From Cokeromyces recurvatus (taxonomy: Eukaryota; Mucoromycota; Mucoromycetes; Mucorales; Mucoraceae), in the NCBI RefSeq assembly GCF_025118155.1, contig NW_026251421.1:62001-126000 (forward strand): DNA of 64,000 bases, read 5' to 3'. Of the stretch, positions 1-12,336 are shown piece after piece. A model generated the notes under the pieces. It saw only the letters and a list, made by a program, of their open reading frames with translations, was not told the origin of the DNA and ran no database searches. The translations under genes were made by a program, and so were the position numbers. The stretch's first letter is position 1. Each line of letters starts with the position of its first letter.

Positions 1-1437
1 TTAAAAGCTGGGAAAATAAAATGTTGTACTTTCCATAAATAGTCTTCGTGTTCGTTGCTATTACATGGTGCTTCAGCGCTATAGAACAAAGCTAATTCCC
101 TTGAGAATGTATCAAAGCATTCCTTTTCAGATTCCCAATTGACTTCTGTACCTAATCTTAATAAGAACAAAGGAAGTTTGTCCATACAAGGAACATAATC
201 TTTGATAAGCATCGGTAATCCAATCAAGTTTCCTTCATTAGATATCTCCATTGAAAAGTATTCTTTTAACATTTCTGCACGTGAAACCAAAGTATCTGTA
301 ATGGACTTTATAATTTTTTTTTTTTAATATCAATACAAGACGCTTCCCCCTTAAGTTTAATTAAACTTACTTTTACAATATCATCTTTACTTATCAAGTT
401 TTCTGGTAAAGTACCATTCTTTTCTTCTATATCAATTGCAATTCTTAAGCATTCTCTTATTGAAATAGGTGTCGCTAACTTTAATTCACCCATATTACAA
501 AATTCATTTAATACAATTTGATAGAATAGTTCTTCGCTAAATAAATAAAAGGGAGAGGTTTACTCGGGTAATTCTCTTTATATATGTGTATACCTTACCT
601 TGCCGCATTGTAATCAATGAGATAAATATTTTGTTCATGTTGAACGAGTGCTAATCTATCATCTACACAGCCAATAAAGGTATGTCTTGAAAATATATGT
701 GTTAAACCTATCATATACATATATATATATATATTTTTTTAAAAAAAAATATTTATATAAAATAGAGTACACTTTTGTTGTTATTGTTATAAAGATTACC
801 TATATTTTCTTGCTTTTTGATCTCTTTACGTAATTGTAATACACTCGTTAAACGTACTTCCACTCTAGCTTTATGAATAACTTCAACATGTGTTTCATCA
901 TGTCCTAGAGTAGTAGTACCCCGTTTATGTACAAATGTATCCAAAGTAGTTATTTTACTATCTGTTCTAACATATTTATATTCTGGCGTATTATTATTTG
1001 TAGGCACTATTGTATCTTGTCTAGATGTGAGTTTTTCTTTTCTTTATATGTATTACAATCATAAATAATACCTTCTTCTGATTCATTTTGTTGTTGTAAA
1101 GTGGGATCTAAAGCACCAGGTAATAAAGATTGTGTATAGAAAGTTCTCGAATTATTTGCATTTTCTAAAGTTTCTTGAAATACATGACTTATAGCATCGA
1201 TAATTTTATCCTCGTTTAAAAAATGAACTTCTTTTTTAGTTGGATGGACATTCACATCCACATTTTTAGGATCAATTTCAAGGCTAAGATAAATAAATGG
1301 ATGTGAACCTTTAGGTAATAGTAAAGCATAGATAGCATCAATAGCTCTTTTAATAGATGAACTTTCAACTGCTCGATCTATTATTACATAAATGGGTTTA
1401 ATTTAATAAATAAATACATACACACACATACACACAC

Positions 1438-1468
<31 letters not shown>

Positions 1469-2456
1469 TACATATACACACATATACACACATACACATA
1501 CATATACACACATATACACACATACACATACACACATACACATACATACACTCACACACTCACACTCACACTCACACTCACACTCACACTCACACTCACA
1601 CTCACACTCACACTCACACTCACACTCACACTCACACTCACACTCACACTCACACTCACACTCACACTCACACTCACACTCACACTCACACTCACACTCA
1701 CACTCACACTCACACTCACACTCACACTCACACTCACACTCACACTCACACTCACACTCACTCACTCACATTATCAAACTTACGATTAATAAATAATAAT
1801 AAAGTCATTCGTTTCGTATTATAATTCGCATTTGAAATATATCCTTCCAACTTGAAATTCAATTCATCTACAGACTTTGCTACATGTAATAACTCGGATG
1901 CAACAGAGCCATGCAACTGTCGTATATTGTCTATAATGGTTGAACCATTTGAAGTCTGTATATCTGCTATTGTCGCTCCTTGTTTTCGACAACTGAAACT
2001 AACTCCAGAGTTATGAATCGCGTATCGACTTACAATATCCAAGATACGATTGTATTCGTCACTGATCGATTTCAATGCCTTTCGTCTTGTAGGTACATTA
2101 TAAAACAGATCCTCCGCTGTAATTTGCGTACCATTATTGCCTGCACATGGTTTTGGATCTGCTGATTGACCTACCTTGGGAGATACTAGGTGTCCATCTG
2201 TATAATGTGCACGATAAGCACAAGGTGAGTCTGCTGTTTTCGTAGTGATCGTCACATGAGCTACATGAGAGATGCTTGCTAAAGCTTCTCCTCGAAACCC
2301 ATGAGTTGAAATGGAAGTTAGATCTTCAAAACAATTAAGTTTACTAGTCGTAAAACGTTCACATACAATAGCCATATCTTCTTTCTAATTATAATAGAAA
2401 GGGGGGAGGGAGGGGAAAAAAAAAGAAAAAGAAAAATGAGCATACATAGCTTGATC

Positions 2457-2498
<42 letters not shown>

Positions 2499-2811
2499 CC
2501 ACATGTACATGGATCTACACATGTGTATGTATATAAATGCATTTTATTTACTCTGATGCCATGTCCATTGTCCTGTATTTGTAATAATTTTAAACCTCCA
2601 TCTTTGATCAATATCTGGATCTGTGTTGATCCTGCATCAAGTGAGTTTTCAATGAGCTCTTTTAAAGCATTAGCAGGACGTTGAATGACCTAAATAGAAT
2701 ACAATGAATAAACATAAAATAGAAATGGCTATTCACTTTATTTACTTCTCCTGCTGCAATTCTGTTAACAACAGCTTGGTCTAATTTTCTGATGCTTGGT
2801 ACATTTGACAT
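1..2811 (-). CDS. MLH1: DNA mismatch repair protein MLH1 (3' end cut by window start)
   Basis: MutL-homologue ATPase that works with PMS1/MLH3 to license excision after mismatch recognition. Eight exons join in phase: 2811-2746, 2689-2552, 2384-1784, 1377-1057, 1006-800, 707-599, 536-371 and 305-<1, giving 637 residues before the window edge. The GHKL ATPase motifs are intact: [10 protein letters not shown] near residue 33, DNGHGI near 62 and GFRGEALAS near 97. LFINHRAVESS and [13 protein letters not shown] follow, then the C-terminal dimerisation region ([19 protein letters not shown]). The start is the first Met before [18 protein letters not shown], the usual MLH1 N-terminus. The C-terminal tail carrying the conserved final cysteine lies outside the window. 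Intron 1378-1783 is filled by a microsatellite, and intron 1007-1056 is only 50 bp. The frame change near position 1007 is explained by that small intron and is not a mutation. Confidence 0.96.
1421..1768. repeat. Compound microsatellite inside an MLH1 intron
   Basis: A (CA)n/(TACA)n-type stretch at about 1421-1548 is followed by about 36 nearly perfect copies of a CTCACA hexamer at about 1550-1768. Together they make up most of the 406-bp intron 1378-1783. The splice sites outside the repeat are intact: donor GTAAGT at 1783 and acceptor TAG at 1378-1380 on the minus strand. Confidence 0.95.
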
Positions 2812-2812
2812 T

Positions 2813-2885
<73 letters not shown>

Positions 2886-3273
2886 AAGTGTAAAAACAGT
2901 AACAATCAGATATACATGAATATATATATAAAAAAAAAATGATATTTATTTGAAATATTCAGTAAAGAGAGTTATTACAAATGCAAAATTAGAATATAAC
3001 ATAGTGAAGTTGGGGATAATTATAAAGTCGAAACAGTACATACATTTTTTTTTTGTAGTAATATTAAATGATATCATAATTATCATTAGTGTTACAATTT
3101 TCTATCAATCGATTTTTATATTGCATGACAATGATAAAACTATAGTCAATTATTCGAAATAAAATAATAAAGGATGAAATAAAGTCTCGATACATATTGA
3201 GTTAGTAAGAACTGTTTAAAAGAAGAATAAACATGCTTAATATGTAAAATTAGAAAAAGAAAAAGGAGTAATG

Positions 3274-3308
<35 letters not shown>

Positions 3309-3382
3309 AATTAATATTCATTATTTTTTTTTTCTTATTTTTTTTTCTCTCTCTCTTAAAAAATATAGATTATTAACAAGAA
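2812..3382. other. Divergent intergenic region MLH1 / CorA gene
   Basis: No gene is supported here. The stretch holds an (AAT)n run at about 2817-2850, poly-A tracts of 33 (2851-2883) and 29 (3274-3302) bases, and AT-rich sequence. It must contain both promoters, since MLH1 is transcribed leftward and the CorA gene rightward. Confidence 0.6.
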
Positions 3383-5349
3383 ATGACTAAATCAAAAAAG
3401 CGGCAAACAGTAAAAAATCAGCAATTACGTAGACAACAACAACAACAGCAAAGAAGTTATAATGATTCTAATTCATCATTTCAACCTTTAAATATGCTTT
3501 TTAGTGGTTCTAATTCAGTAAAGTATCAAGCCATTCCTAATGATGTAAGTTGTTTTAAAAAAGAAAGAAAAAAAAAAGCCCCCCCCCGAACACACACACA
3601 TGCACACACATGTGCACAAAATGAGCTTTATAATTTTAAACTTGATTATTATTTTTTCATCTATGATAGGATTATGATAGAGATTCACCTGTACTTTCAC
3701 GCTCACCACAGCCAATAGAAGATCAAGATGTGTTGATCAACATGAATCCAAACACAAGTACACCACCCAACTGTTATCATTCTGATATTGAAACCTCGAG
3801 TAATTCACGTTTGAGTCCAGTTGAAGTGGATGTTTGTTTCCCAACACCCAACAAGAAAGAAGAGGGAGGTATCGATTATGATTCCCTAGAAGAATTTATT
3901 ATGGAAGAAAAAAAGGAATTAGCTGAACAAAAAAAGAGTGATAAACACCGACGAAGACGTCTGTCGACTATGAGAGATTCTTCTGAAACCAGACGATATA
4001 GTCTATATGGCGATCGAATTATGAATGCTGCTGATAAAAGTGAAACAGATATGTATAGAATCACTTATTATTCATCTGCTGAACCAAGTACGATTCATAC
4101 ACGTTCAGTAAGTGAAATCCCAGGAAATAGTGATAATGAAACTTTATCAGATATGTTAAAGAAGGGCTGCTTTTGGATTGATATTTTAAATCCTACAGAT
4201 ATTGAAATGAAGGCTTTATGTAAAGCATTTCGTATTCACCCATTAACAGTAGAAGATATTAGTATGGAAGAACAAAGAGAGAAATGTGAAGTTTTTATAA
4301 ACTATTACTTTATTTGTTTTAGAAGTTTTGATCAAGATGAGTTTTCATCAACATATTTGCAGCCCTCTGCACTTTATATAATTATCCTTAGAGAAGGTGT
4401 CTTAACAGTAAGTAGTAAATAGAATCTATATGTATTAAGTTTGATAGATAAAGTATGCATACACATACACATATTTATTTATTTTATTTTCATTTTGGTG
4501 TCTAGTTTCATTTTAAACCAATGTCACATCCACATAATGTAAGAAAAAGAATTAAACAATTAAAAGATTATATCAATGTAACGCCAGGTAAAGATAAAGT
4601 AGATGCATATATCTTGTTATGCTCATCATAAATTCCTTTCTGTAATAGACTGGATTTGTTATGGATTATTAGATGATATAACGGACTCTTTTGCGCCTTT
4701 AATTCGTGCTATTGAATTTGAAGTAGATTCAATTGATGAGCTTGTATTGATACTAAAGGAATCGGAACAATCTGATATGTTACGACGTATTGGTTATTGT
4801 AGAAAACGTATGATGGGATTGTTAAGATTGTTAAGTCCAAAAACAGATGTCATAAAGACATTAGTCAAAAGAGGTGAGATAAGTCCAGAAGATGGTACTA
4901 ATCGACCGGCGTTGAGTAAAGAAGTTGCTTTATATCTTGGAGATGTTCAAGGTAAATGATGAAGAGTCTATTGTCAAATAATAATAATAAAAAAAAAACT
5001 GCTTAATAATAATTTTTTTTTAATTATAATTATAGATCATATTATATCAATGACTCAATCACTTAACCATTATGAAAAAATATCCTCAAGATCTCATTCA
5101 AATTACTTGGCACAAATATCCATTGAAATGACACAAACTAATAATGAAATTAACGACGTCTTGTCAAAGTTGACAGCTTTAGGTAGTATTTTAGTGCCAA
5201 TGAACCTTGTGACTGGTGCATGGGGTATGAATGTTCAAGTGCCTGGTCAATATCAAGAAGATTTAACATGGTTTGGTGGAATCATAACTACTATTCTTAT
5301 ATTTTGTGTTATATCTACACTTTTAATGAGATATTATAATATTGTGTAA
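3383..5349 (+). CDS. CorA-family Mg2+ transporter (Alr/Mnr2 type)
   Basis: Divalent metal channel of the CorA superfamily, fungal Alr1/Mnr2 branch, carrying Mg2+ across the plasma or vacuolar membrane. Five exons (3383-3544, 3670-4407, 4506-4587, 4649-4951, 5036-5349) join in phase to 532 residues. The long polar N-terminal region has a Gln run and many Ser. The CorA cytoplasmic fold follows (WIDILNPTDIEMKALCKAFRIHPLTVEDI is spread across about residues 190-220, then SFAPLIRAIEFEVDSIDEL). Two C-terminal transmembrane helices flank the loop that carries the signature Gly-Met-Asn at residues 492-494, in the context TGAWGMNVQVPG. The motif reads WGMN rather than the common YGMN, which is tolerated in this family. 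Plasma-membrane and vacuolar members cannot be told apart from sequence alone. Confidence 0.92.
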
Positions 5350-5429
5350 AATAGGGAAAAAAAAAGGCAATAAAGCTAAATTATTTATTATTGTATGCAC
5401 AGTGAAGAATATATATGTATATGCCTTCA

Positions 5430-6434
5430 TTATTGAATAATTAAATTATCAATAGGAAGAAGAGAAGGAATGAGAGCACCTTCACGTACACCATAAAGAC
5501 GAAGACGCTTAATTCCACCATCAGGAATAAGAATGATTTTTGCATGACTAAACGTTTTATTAGCTTGAGGAAGATCAAAAGAAAATAAGCCGTTAGGCCC
5601 AATTGAAGCAGACTCGATCAATGTAGTCCATTCAGTATGATCATCGTCTTTATGAGGAGGCACTTTATCATGCTCTGATAGAATGACTTTCAGGCTAATT
5701 TTATTAGGGTAATTACCACAAAAATGTAAAGTATCGACCACTGCTTTTAATAAGTGACCCTTAGAACCCAATCGAACGATGGCATAATCCGTATGATCTG
5801 GCGTACGTGAACGTTTTGTCTCCCATCCGTCACCCATATTTTTACCGCGACCTGGTAGCAATATATTTGAACCTGGCGTATAATGTTGATCCGACACTTT
5901 AACTACACGACCTCCATTACCACAGAAAGCAAGGTCAATCACTGCACTAAATATAAATAAATGTGTATATCAGTTTTTTTTTTTCTTTTTTTTAAAAAAA
6001 AAAGGAAAAAAAAATTCTATATCATATATGCATATATTTGTATCTATATACTTTATATCCTTGGGCCAAATAGGAAAGATAAAACCATAAGCACGGAAAC
6101 GAGCAATACCACCATCTGGAATATTATGAAGACGAAGGTGAGTATAGACAGTAGATTCCTTTTTTAAGATAAAAAGGTTATGTTGAGATGCAAGTAATTC
6201 AACTTTTGGTAAAATCTCCGTCCATTGAATTTCTGTTATTGCTTGTATCTCCTTCTTATCATTATTTGAGATAACAGTACCTTCTACAGATACAAAAGGT
6301 GCTTGATTGCCTGTAAAATAGCTTGTATCAATATCGAATCCCCTAAAAGAGCCTGGAAATCCAAGTTTGATAATTGCCCTTCATTAATATATCAAAAAAA
6401 AATTTTTTTTTATTCTTTTCGATAATACTTCCAA

Positions 6435-6467
<33 letters not shown>

Positions 6468-6917
6468 CACACATACATATATGTATATATATATACACAT
6501 GTATATATTCCTTTGTTTTTACCAGTCATGATTAGGGTTATGGCGTCTAGTTTCCCAGCCATCCATCCATGCACCTGTTTCTTAATAAATAAATCAATAA
6601 AAAAAAAGGATTTTAGTTTGTTTTATCTAATACAGATATATATATATATGTATAGGCTATACTTTACCAACAAATTTACCAGGAGCATGAATTGGAGGAA
6701 GAGGATTAATCATATTTATAGCAGGAGCAAAGAATTCATCAGTAACGGCAACAATAGTAGAGCCGAGAGCAGAAGAAGCAAGATCTATAATAATAATAAT
6801 AACCATTATATATACATATATATATATATGTTTGCACTTGACTATTAACATACCAATACACTCTCCTAAAGGAGATTCTTTTAATTGTTTAAATTCAATT
6901 CGCTCGTATTCTATCAT
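5430..6917 (-). CDS. DAL2: Allantoicase
   Basis: Hydrolyses allantoate to ureidoglycolate and urea in purine-nitrogen salvage. Five exons (6917-6854, 6784-6668, 6574-6523, 6378-6052, 5946-5430) join in phase to 358 residues. The protein shows the two homologous jelly-roll repeats typical of the family. The first begins DLASSALGSTIVAVTDEFFA and contains DGWETRRHNPNHDWAIIKLG. The second begins AVIDLAFCGNGGRVVKVSDQ and contains DGWETKRSRTPDHTDYAIVR. Both repeats end in an IPDGG(I)xRxRxYG segment. The length is usual for eukaryotic allantoicases. The third intron (6379-6522) carries a (CA)n microsatellite at about 6433-6473. No urease or urea-amidolyase gene is in the window. Confidence 0.95.
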
Positions 6918-7540
6918 TTTATATTACAAGAAAAAAAAGAAAAGAAAAGCAAAGAGAAGAAGAAGAAAAAAAAAGGGGGGGACACGTTTTTATTCTTTAA
7001 CAAATCAAGTGTAATTATCGATTCTATAATTCCGTAATTATATTAGGTATAATGGAATATACCCTCTATATTGTTACATAGGATATTTCCTAAATTGTAA
7101 TATTGGTTACAATGATGAGGGGAAAAAAAAAGGTTTTATTATTGTTACATAATAATCGGTTATTTTTTTTAATATAAACTTTCATGCGCAAAACTTTATT
7201 ATTAAACGCAAGAAAAGGATGACTATTATACATATATAAATTTAGGATTCTTTTTTTTTCGGTTTTTTTTTTTTAATATTTTTCGCAAAGAATATTAAAA
7301 AAATAAAAAAAATAAAAAATAAAACCGAAAAAAAAACCGAAAAAAAAACCCCTGAAAAAAAAAACGTGTGTGTAAGAAAATATAATACATAAAAAGGTGG
7401 AATTACAAATTATACAAATGTGTGTGTGTGTGTGTGTGTGTGTGTTAAATGGAGGGTAGTTCTTTTTTTTTTTTTTTTGTTCATTTTTTACTTTTTTTTT
7501 TTTTACTTTTTTTTTTCTTTTCTTTTCTTTTTTTGTTCGT
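6918..7540. other. Region between allantoicase and PDE genes, with an A/T-rich inverted repeat
   Basis: Upstream side of the allantoicase gene and downstream side of the phosphodiesterase gene. An inverted repeat is centred near 7285: a C-G-G-(T)12-AATATT arm at 7260-7280, a ten-base loop, then AATATT and A-rich sequence ending in AACCG near 7326. A (TG)n run lies at about 7420-7445 and T-runs at 7459-7530. No coding region is supported. Confidence 0.6.
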
Positions 7541-10132
7541 TCAAATACCAGATCTACTAGGCCTTGTTGAGGATTTACCTTCTGGTAAAGGTTGTTGTTG
7601 TGGTATGTTATCGTTGGGTTTTGCCATCATTTCTTTCTCTATTGCATCTGCTGCTATTTCTTCTGTTGAAACTTCATCGCTAAGTTTAGGCTGTTGTTTA
7701 TTCTTTGATTTCATTAATTCCCATAAATTAATATTTACATTAATTTGATCTACAGTAAATTGCATATCTATAATACACATCTATTTAGTTCAATCTCTTT
7801 CTCCCCTTTTCTTTCTTCTTTTTTTGTTTTGTTTTGTTTAAAAGTGCTTACATGGCGTTGTTTCACTCACAGAATCAAATAATTTTAATGCAACAAATCT
7901 TTTAAATCCTAATTGAAAGTCTTCTAAAGGAATTTTACCCCTTTCATTGATGGGTAGAATTGTTAAACCTAATTCTCTTTCCAAATCACCTTGTTCAAAG
8001 AATTCTTCTGCTAATATCTTTGCCCATCTTTTTGCTGATTCAAATGGTCTTGCCTATTATATATGGATGATTAGAAATAATTATGATGTACATCATGTGT
8101 AGCAAAATAAAATAAAATGAAAGACTTTACACAATTACTGATATCAGCGCATTTAATCAAGGCACTACATAGCAATATCTTTTCCTTTTCGCACGCTACT
8201 TTATCATTAAAATTGATCTTGTTCTGTCTTAATCTTTCTGCTTGATTTTTAATCTTTTGTACATATTCATCATGCATACTCATATCTGTAGCTAGAATAC
8301 TATTAACGACAATTTTACGAAAACCTAATAATCATGATTTAGAAAGATGGGATCATTTTAGTCTTATTATTTTATTCATAATGATAATAGTTAAAACTTA
8401 CTAGCATATTCCGGGTTAGATCGAGTATCTGTTAATTTGCTAAAACAATGTTCATTGACTAAATGGAAAAAGAACATGGAATGAAAGCTTTCCAGTACAG
8501 ATTTATCATTATATAAAATAGCTAAAGGAGTTGATGTAGTCACCTAAACATAATTATAATAAATATACAAGTCTATCAATAGATAAATATGAAGCTTTTT
8601 ACCATAAAATTATTATTTACACCTGGATGGCCTACATCATGACCAATACTAGCCATTAATAAGGCAAATATATCTAAAGGCTCTAATAGATCTTTGATGG
8701 AATACGAATGACTATCATCATTATTTTTACATGTAAATTCATCAAATGTAATATCAGGACACATGGGTTCTATTGCACCAATTTTACATAAAAAATAATA
8801 GTTTGCCTGAAGTACATCTACTGCATGTCGGAAATTATGGTATGGATTTGCACTATGATAGGAGTTACAAATGTCGAAAATGAAGTGATACAAGTCACCT
8901 ATCAAAAAAAAAAAAAAAAAAAAAAAAAAATAGAATACACTTTAGAAGGAAGGTCAAGGCGTTTCATCCTCTATTAAGGTTACACATTTTACCACTTGGA
9001 ACTCGAAGAGATTCAAGTTCATTAAACGTGAAGAGAACGTGATTTAATATGATAAAAACGATTTGAATTAAATCTTGATTATCCAAGTCAAGAGGTAAAA
9101 AATTCCAACTACATATTTGACTTTTTAAATATTCTTTACGATCACTAAAGAAAAAAATAGGGTTTTAAAGACTTTAATATTTAAAAAAAAAAAGAAAAGA
9201 AAAAACTTACTTTAAAACAGATGACATAGATATTTGATTTACAGTAGGATTTGGGGTATAGTAGTCTGTAATCCACTTTGATAGCCTATATTCTCATTTA
9301 TACGTGTAAATAACTCTCTTGTCTTCCCCACTCACTATCATCTTTCTTTCTTTACCAGTGTTCCCTTTCAAATACACTTTTAAGACGTCCTTTAAATTTT
9401 AACCATACTTGTCCATCTTGCTTGTCACATTCTTCTGTTGTATACTTGTTGGTTATTTCATTTATATTTTCTAATGTTGGTTGACTTTTCTCTATTTTAT
9501 ATCGAGTCACATTCTATGATAATATGCATATTTATTATTTTGTAATCCCCTCTAAAAGAGAAAATATTCTAATCTGAAGCTTACCAAAAACAAAGTTTTT
9601 ATAACATCCGCTGATAACGGTTTAAGTATAAAGTCAGCTGCACCTTCCTGTAGACATTTCAACATAAATGAAGGAGAGTCTTGTGATGAACAAACTGTGA
9701 AATAAAAAAAAATAAAAAAATGAGTAACATTTACTTTTTTTTGTCTCTCTCTCTCTCTTTCTCTCTCTCTTTTTACCAATTGGCACAACATTGGTAATAA
9801 AATCTTCTTTCAAGAGTTTAACAATGTCTATTAAAAGATCAGGACAGCCATAAGGTGGTCTCTTTTGACATGATTCTGAATCAATTAATAGCAATGTCGA
9901 TGTCGTTTTGTCTTTTTGTTGTTCTTTCAAAATAGCAATGATATTCACTTTTCTTGATTCGACAATAACTAATGGGCATAGATAAAATTAATCAACCAAC
10001 TAAAACATGTCAATTGAACTAAATACCATGTCTGAATTCTTTCTTTAGTAATTGAAGCGTTGATTCAAGTTCTTTTGTTGAGCTGTTATGAAAGATAACC
10101 ACCGAACAACCATTTGGAGTTAATCTTTTCAT
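7541..10132 (-). CDS. Receiver-like domain fused to cyclic-nucleotide phosphodiesterase
   Basis: 3',5'-cyclic nucleotide phosphodiesterase that should hydrolyse cAMP. Eleven exons (10132-10027, 9968-9777, 9694-9585, 9513-9356, 9285-9211, 9144-8993, 8898-8603, 8543-8402, 8324-8131, 8053-7852, 7767-7541) join in phase to 617 residues. Residues about 9-130 resemble a response-regulator receiver: hydrophobic strand then LLLID with Asp65, IVCSSQD near 99-105, and GAADFILKPLS with Lys124. The usual N-terminal acidic pair is missing (VVIFHNSS). The C-terminal half is a PDEase I domain: NPYHNFRHAVDV, the HD signature HDVGHPGVNN, TDMSMHDEY and IKCADISNCARPFESAKRW, all with metal-binding His/Asp kept. 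The tail is Glu/Gln/Lys-rich. A REC-PDE order recalls Dictyostelium RegA and the N-terminus of animal PDE8. Whether the receiver is phosphorylated is unknown. Confidence 0.9.
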
Positions 10133-11278
10133 TTCTTTTTTTTTCGTTATGTTTTTTTTATATGTATATCTTTGTTCTCAATTTAAATTCTTTTATTTTC
10201 CCCCCTTTTTTTTTTATTCGTTATATGGTCTAAATCCTTTATATACATATACATATATATATATAAATATATATTGAAATATGTTAATTTGATAATTGCA
10301 TGCTATATATTTATATATATATATTTTAATTTTTTAAGCATATTGCCTGTTGGTTGTAATTTACACTCACTTAAAAATATAATTATCGGTAAAAAGGAAA
10401 ACAAAAATAGTAAAAAGAATAAAATAGAGGTGATAATAAAAAAAAAACAAAATAGAAAAAAAAATGGAAAAAAAAAAAAAAACCTTGCTCCGCTTCCATG
10501 GCCACACGATAGATAAATAAAGGAATTTAATTGGTTACCCAAAACTGTCAAAGACACTTCCCTTTTTTTTTTCATTTTATTTGATAAAATAGTATTTGAC
10601 TATCAAAACGTAATTTTTTTAGTTTTAGTTTCTTTATTTGTTCCCTCCTTCTGATCTGACAAGAGTCTCTTGTTACGTGCACAAATGAATTTTAAAGCTT
10701 TTATTCATTGTATTGTTTTAATAAGGCATCACACAAATTGTACAAAATGATTTAAGCTATTTATCGTATCATTATTTGCCATTATTCTATGTCGTTTGAC
10801 GATGATTGAATATTACACAAGATTGACGTTTTTAACAATAATAACTAAAGTTTAATAATAATACTTGGCGTTCTTTTAAAATGATACAAGAACAATCATT
10901 CTTTATCTTCCTTCATCATCATCGTTATCTTATTAGTAATGTGTCATTAGGATGATAAGATAAAAAAAAAAATAGAAGCCAATCATTTTAACTACAGGTA
11001 ATAATCATATTCTTCAAAACATTGACTTTTGTAAAGAACGTTTATTACTACGAATAGTTAGTATTTTTCATATTTATAGAACTAATGCTTGAATTTGATT
11101 TGTTTGTTTTTATTTTATTTTATTTTTTTTTTATTTTTTTTATTTTTTTTTTATTTTTTTTTATTTTTTTTTTTATTTTTTTTTATTTTTTTTTTTATTT
11201 TTTTGGGAAAAAAAAATTGTCAGTCATCCATTAGCTCTTTCCTTTTTCTTTTTTTTCTTTTCTTATTTTTTTTAAATT
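10133..11278. other. Divergent intergenic region PDE / TDG
   Basis: About 1.1 kb with no supported gene. It holds AT-rich sequence, a long mixed A-run at 10437-10482 and a strongly T-rich stretch at 11099-11205 (T runs broken by single A) just before the glycosylase start. Open frames here translate to Lys/Asn or Phe strings from these tracts and are not credible. Confidence 0.6.
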
Positions 11279-12020
11279 ATGCAACTTAGAACAACAAAGA
11301 CAAAACAAGTAACAACAAGTACATCTTCTCCTTATTTTATTAAAAAGGGAGGGAAAGCAAATATAAAAAAGGAGGCCTCTGTTTTATTAAATGAAGTGGT
11401 ACCTGATCTTCTTGAATATGATTTAAAAGTATTGTTTGTAGGTATTAATCCAGGATTGACAAGTGCAGCTAAAGGTCATCATTATGCAAATCATACAAAT
11501 CATTTTTGGCCTTGTCTTTCTGAAAGCGGTCTTGTGGACCGTAAAGTGACATTTGAAGATGATATTCAGTTACCTTCCCTGTATCGATTGGGTTTTACCA
11601 ATTTAACCGCACGAACGACTCGAAGGGCCTCTGATCTCTCAAGGTCTGAACAAGAGATGGGTATCCCTATCTTGAATCATAAAATTGCAACTTATCGGCC
11701 TAGAGTAGCTTGCTTTGTAGGTAAAGGCATTTATGAAATTTATTCGGGCCAAAAATGTAAAAGGATGGGTTTGCAGGAAACAGAAGTGAACCTTCCTTGG
11801 TTATCAGGGCAAGGTGAGACGGTGATGTATGTGATGCCAAGTACAAGTGGCCTTGTCTCTGCCTATCAAAGACCTGCTAGAATGAAGTAAGTAAAAGAAA
11901 AAATTGATAAACACATCTTTAGAGATCTCTAGTATAGGAGGTATTCTAAAAAAATACATGAATAGATTCTTTCAGGAGCTAGCTCAAATTGCAGAACAGC
12001 GAGACCAAATTTACCAATAA
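11279..12020 (+). CDS. TDG/MUG-type mismatch-specific uracil/thymine DNA glycosylase
   Basis: Removes U or T from G:U/G:T mispairs to start base excision repair. Two exons (11279-11886 and 11966-12020) give 220 residues. The catalytic-loop motif VGINPG is present with Asn57 in the position of the water-activating Asn. It is followed by HYANHTNHFWPCL and LGFTNLTARTTRRASDLSRS, and the DNA-insertion motif MPSTSGLVSAYQRPARMK runs into FFQEL after the intron. The acceptor at 11965 (AATAG) is chosen because the TTCAG ten bases later would create an immediate stop. The protein is shorter than animal TDG because it lacks the extended N- and C-terminal regulatory arms, and is nearer the bacterial MUG and fungal Thp1 core. 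Confidence 0.92.
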
Positions 12021-12336
12021 ATTAAACGGATACATTAAAGCAAGCATAAATATATACCTTATTATACTAGACTAAACTAGACTAGAATGCTAGAAATAAA
12101 TATCTATATAAAATAAAGGTGAACATCTCTATTTTTAAATTTATGCAAACTGAGTATACAACAACAACAAAAAAAAAGGAGCGAGAAAAGAGGTCACACT
12201 CCTCCTCTAAGCCTTGAATTTTTTTTTTTTTTTTTTTTGACCGAAACATAATAGTACATTACATTACATTACATTACATTTCTTTTCTTTCTTTTTTTTT
12301 TTTTTCTAATAAAAGTAGCTGTAGCAGCTCTTGCAA
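12021..12336. other. Short intergenic region TDG / RPC82
   Basis: Contains a run of about 18 T at 12221-12238 and an ATTAC(ATTAC)n stretch at about 12256-12280 before a T-rich leader to the RPC82 start. Nothing coding is supported. Confidence 0.5.

Noticed and set aside
1000..1060. Apparent frameshift in MLH1
   Set aside because: A 50-bp intron (1007-1056) with GTAATA donor, CTCAC branch-like sequence and AATAG acceptor restores the frame exactly.
1403..1765. Minus-strand frames made of Ser-Val or Cys-Glu repeats
   Set aside because: They are translations of the CTCACA microsatellite inside an MLH1 intron.
10274..10575. Overlapping frames rich in Lys/Asn or Phe
   Set aside because: Produced by A- and T-runs; no domain, no intron support.
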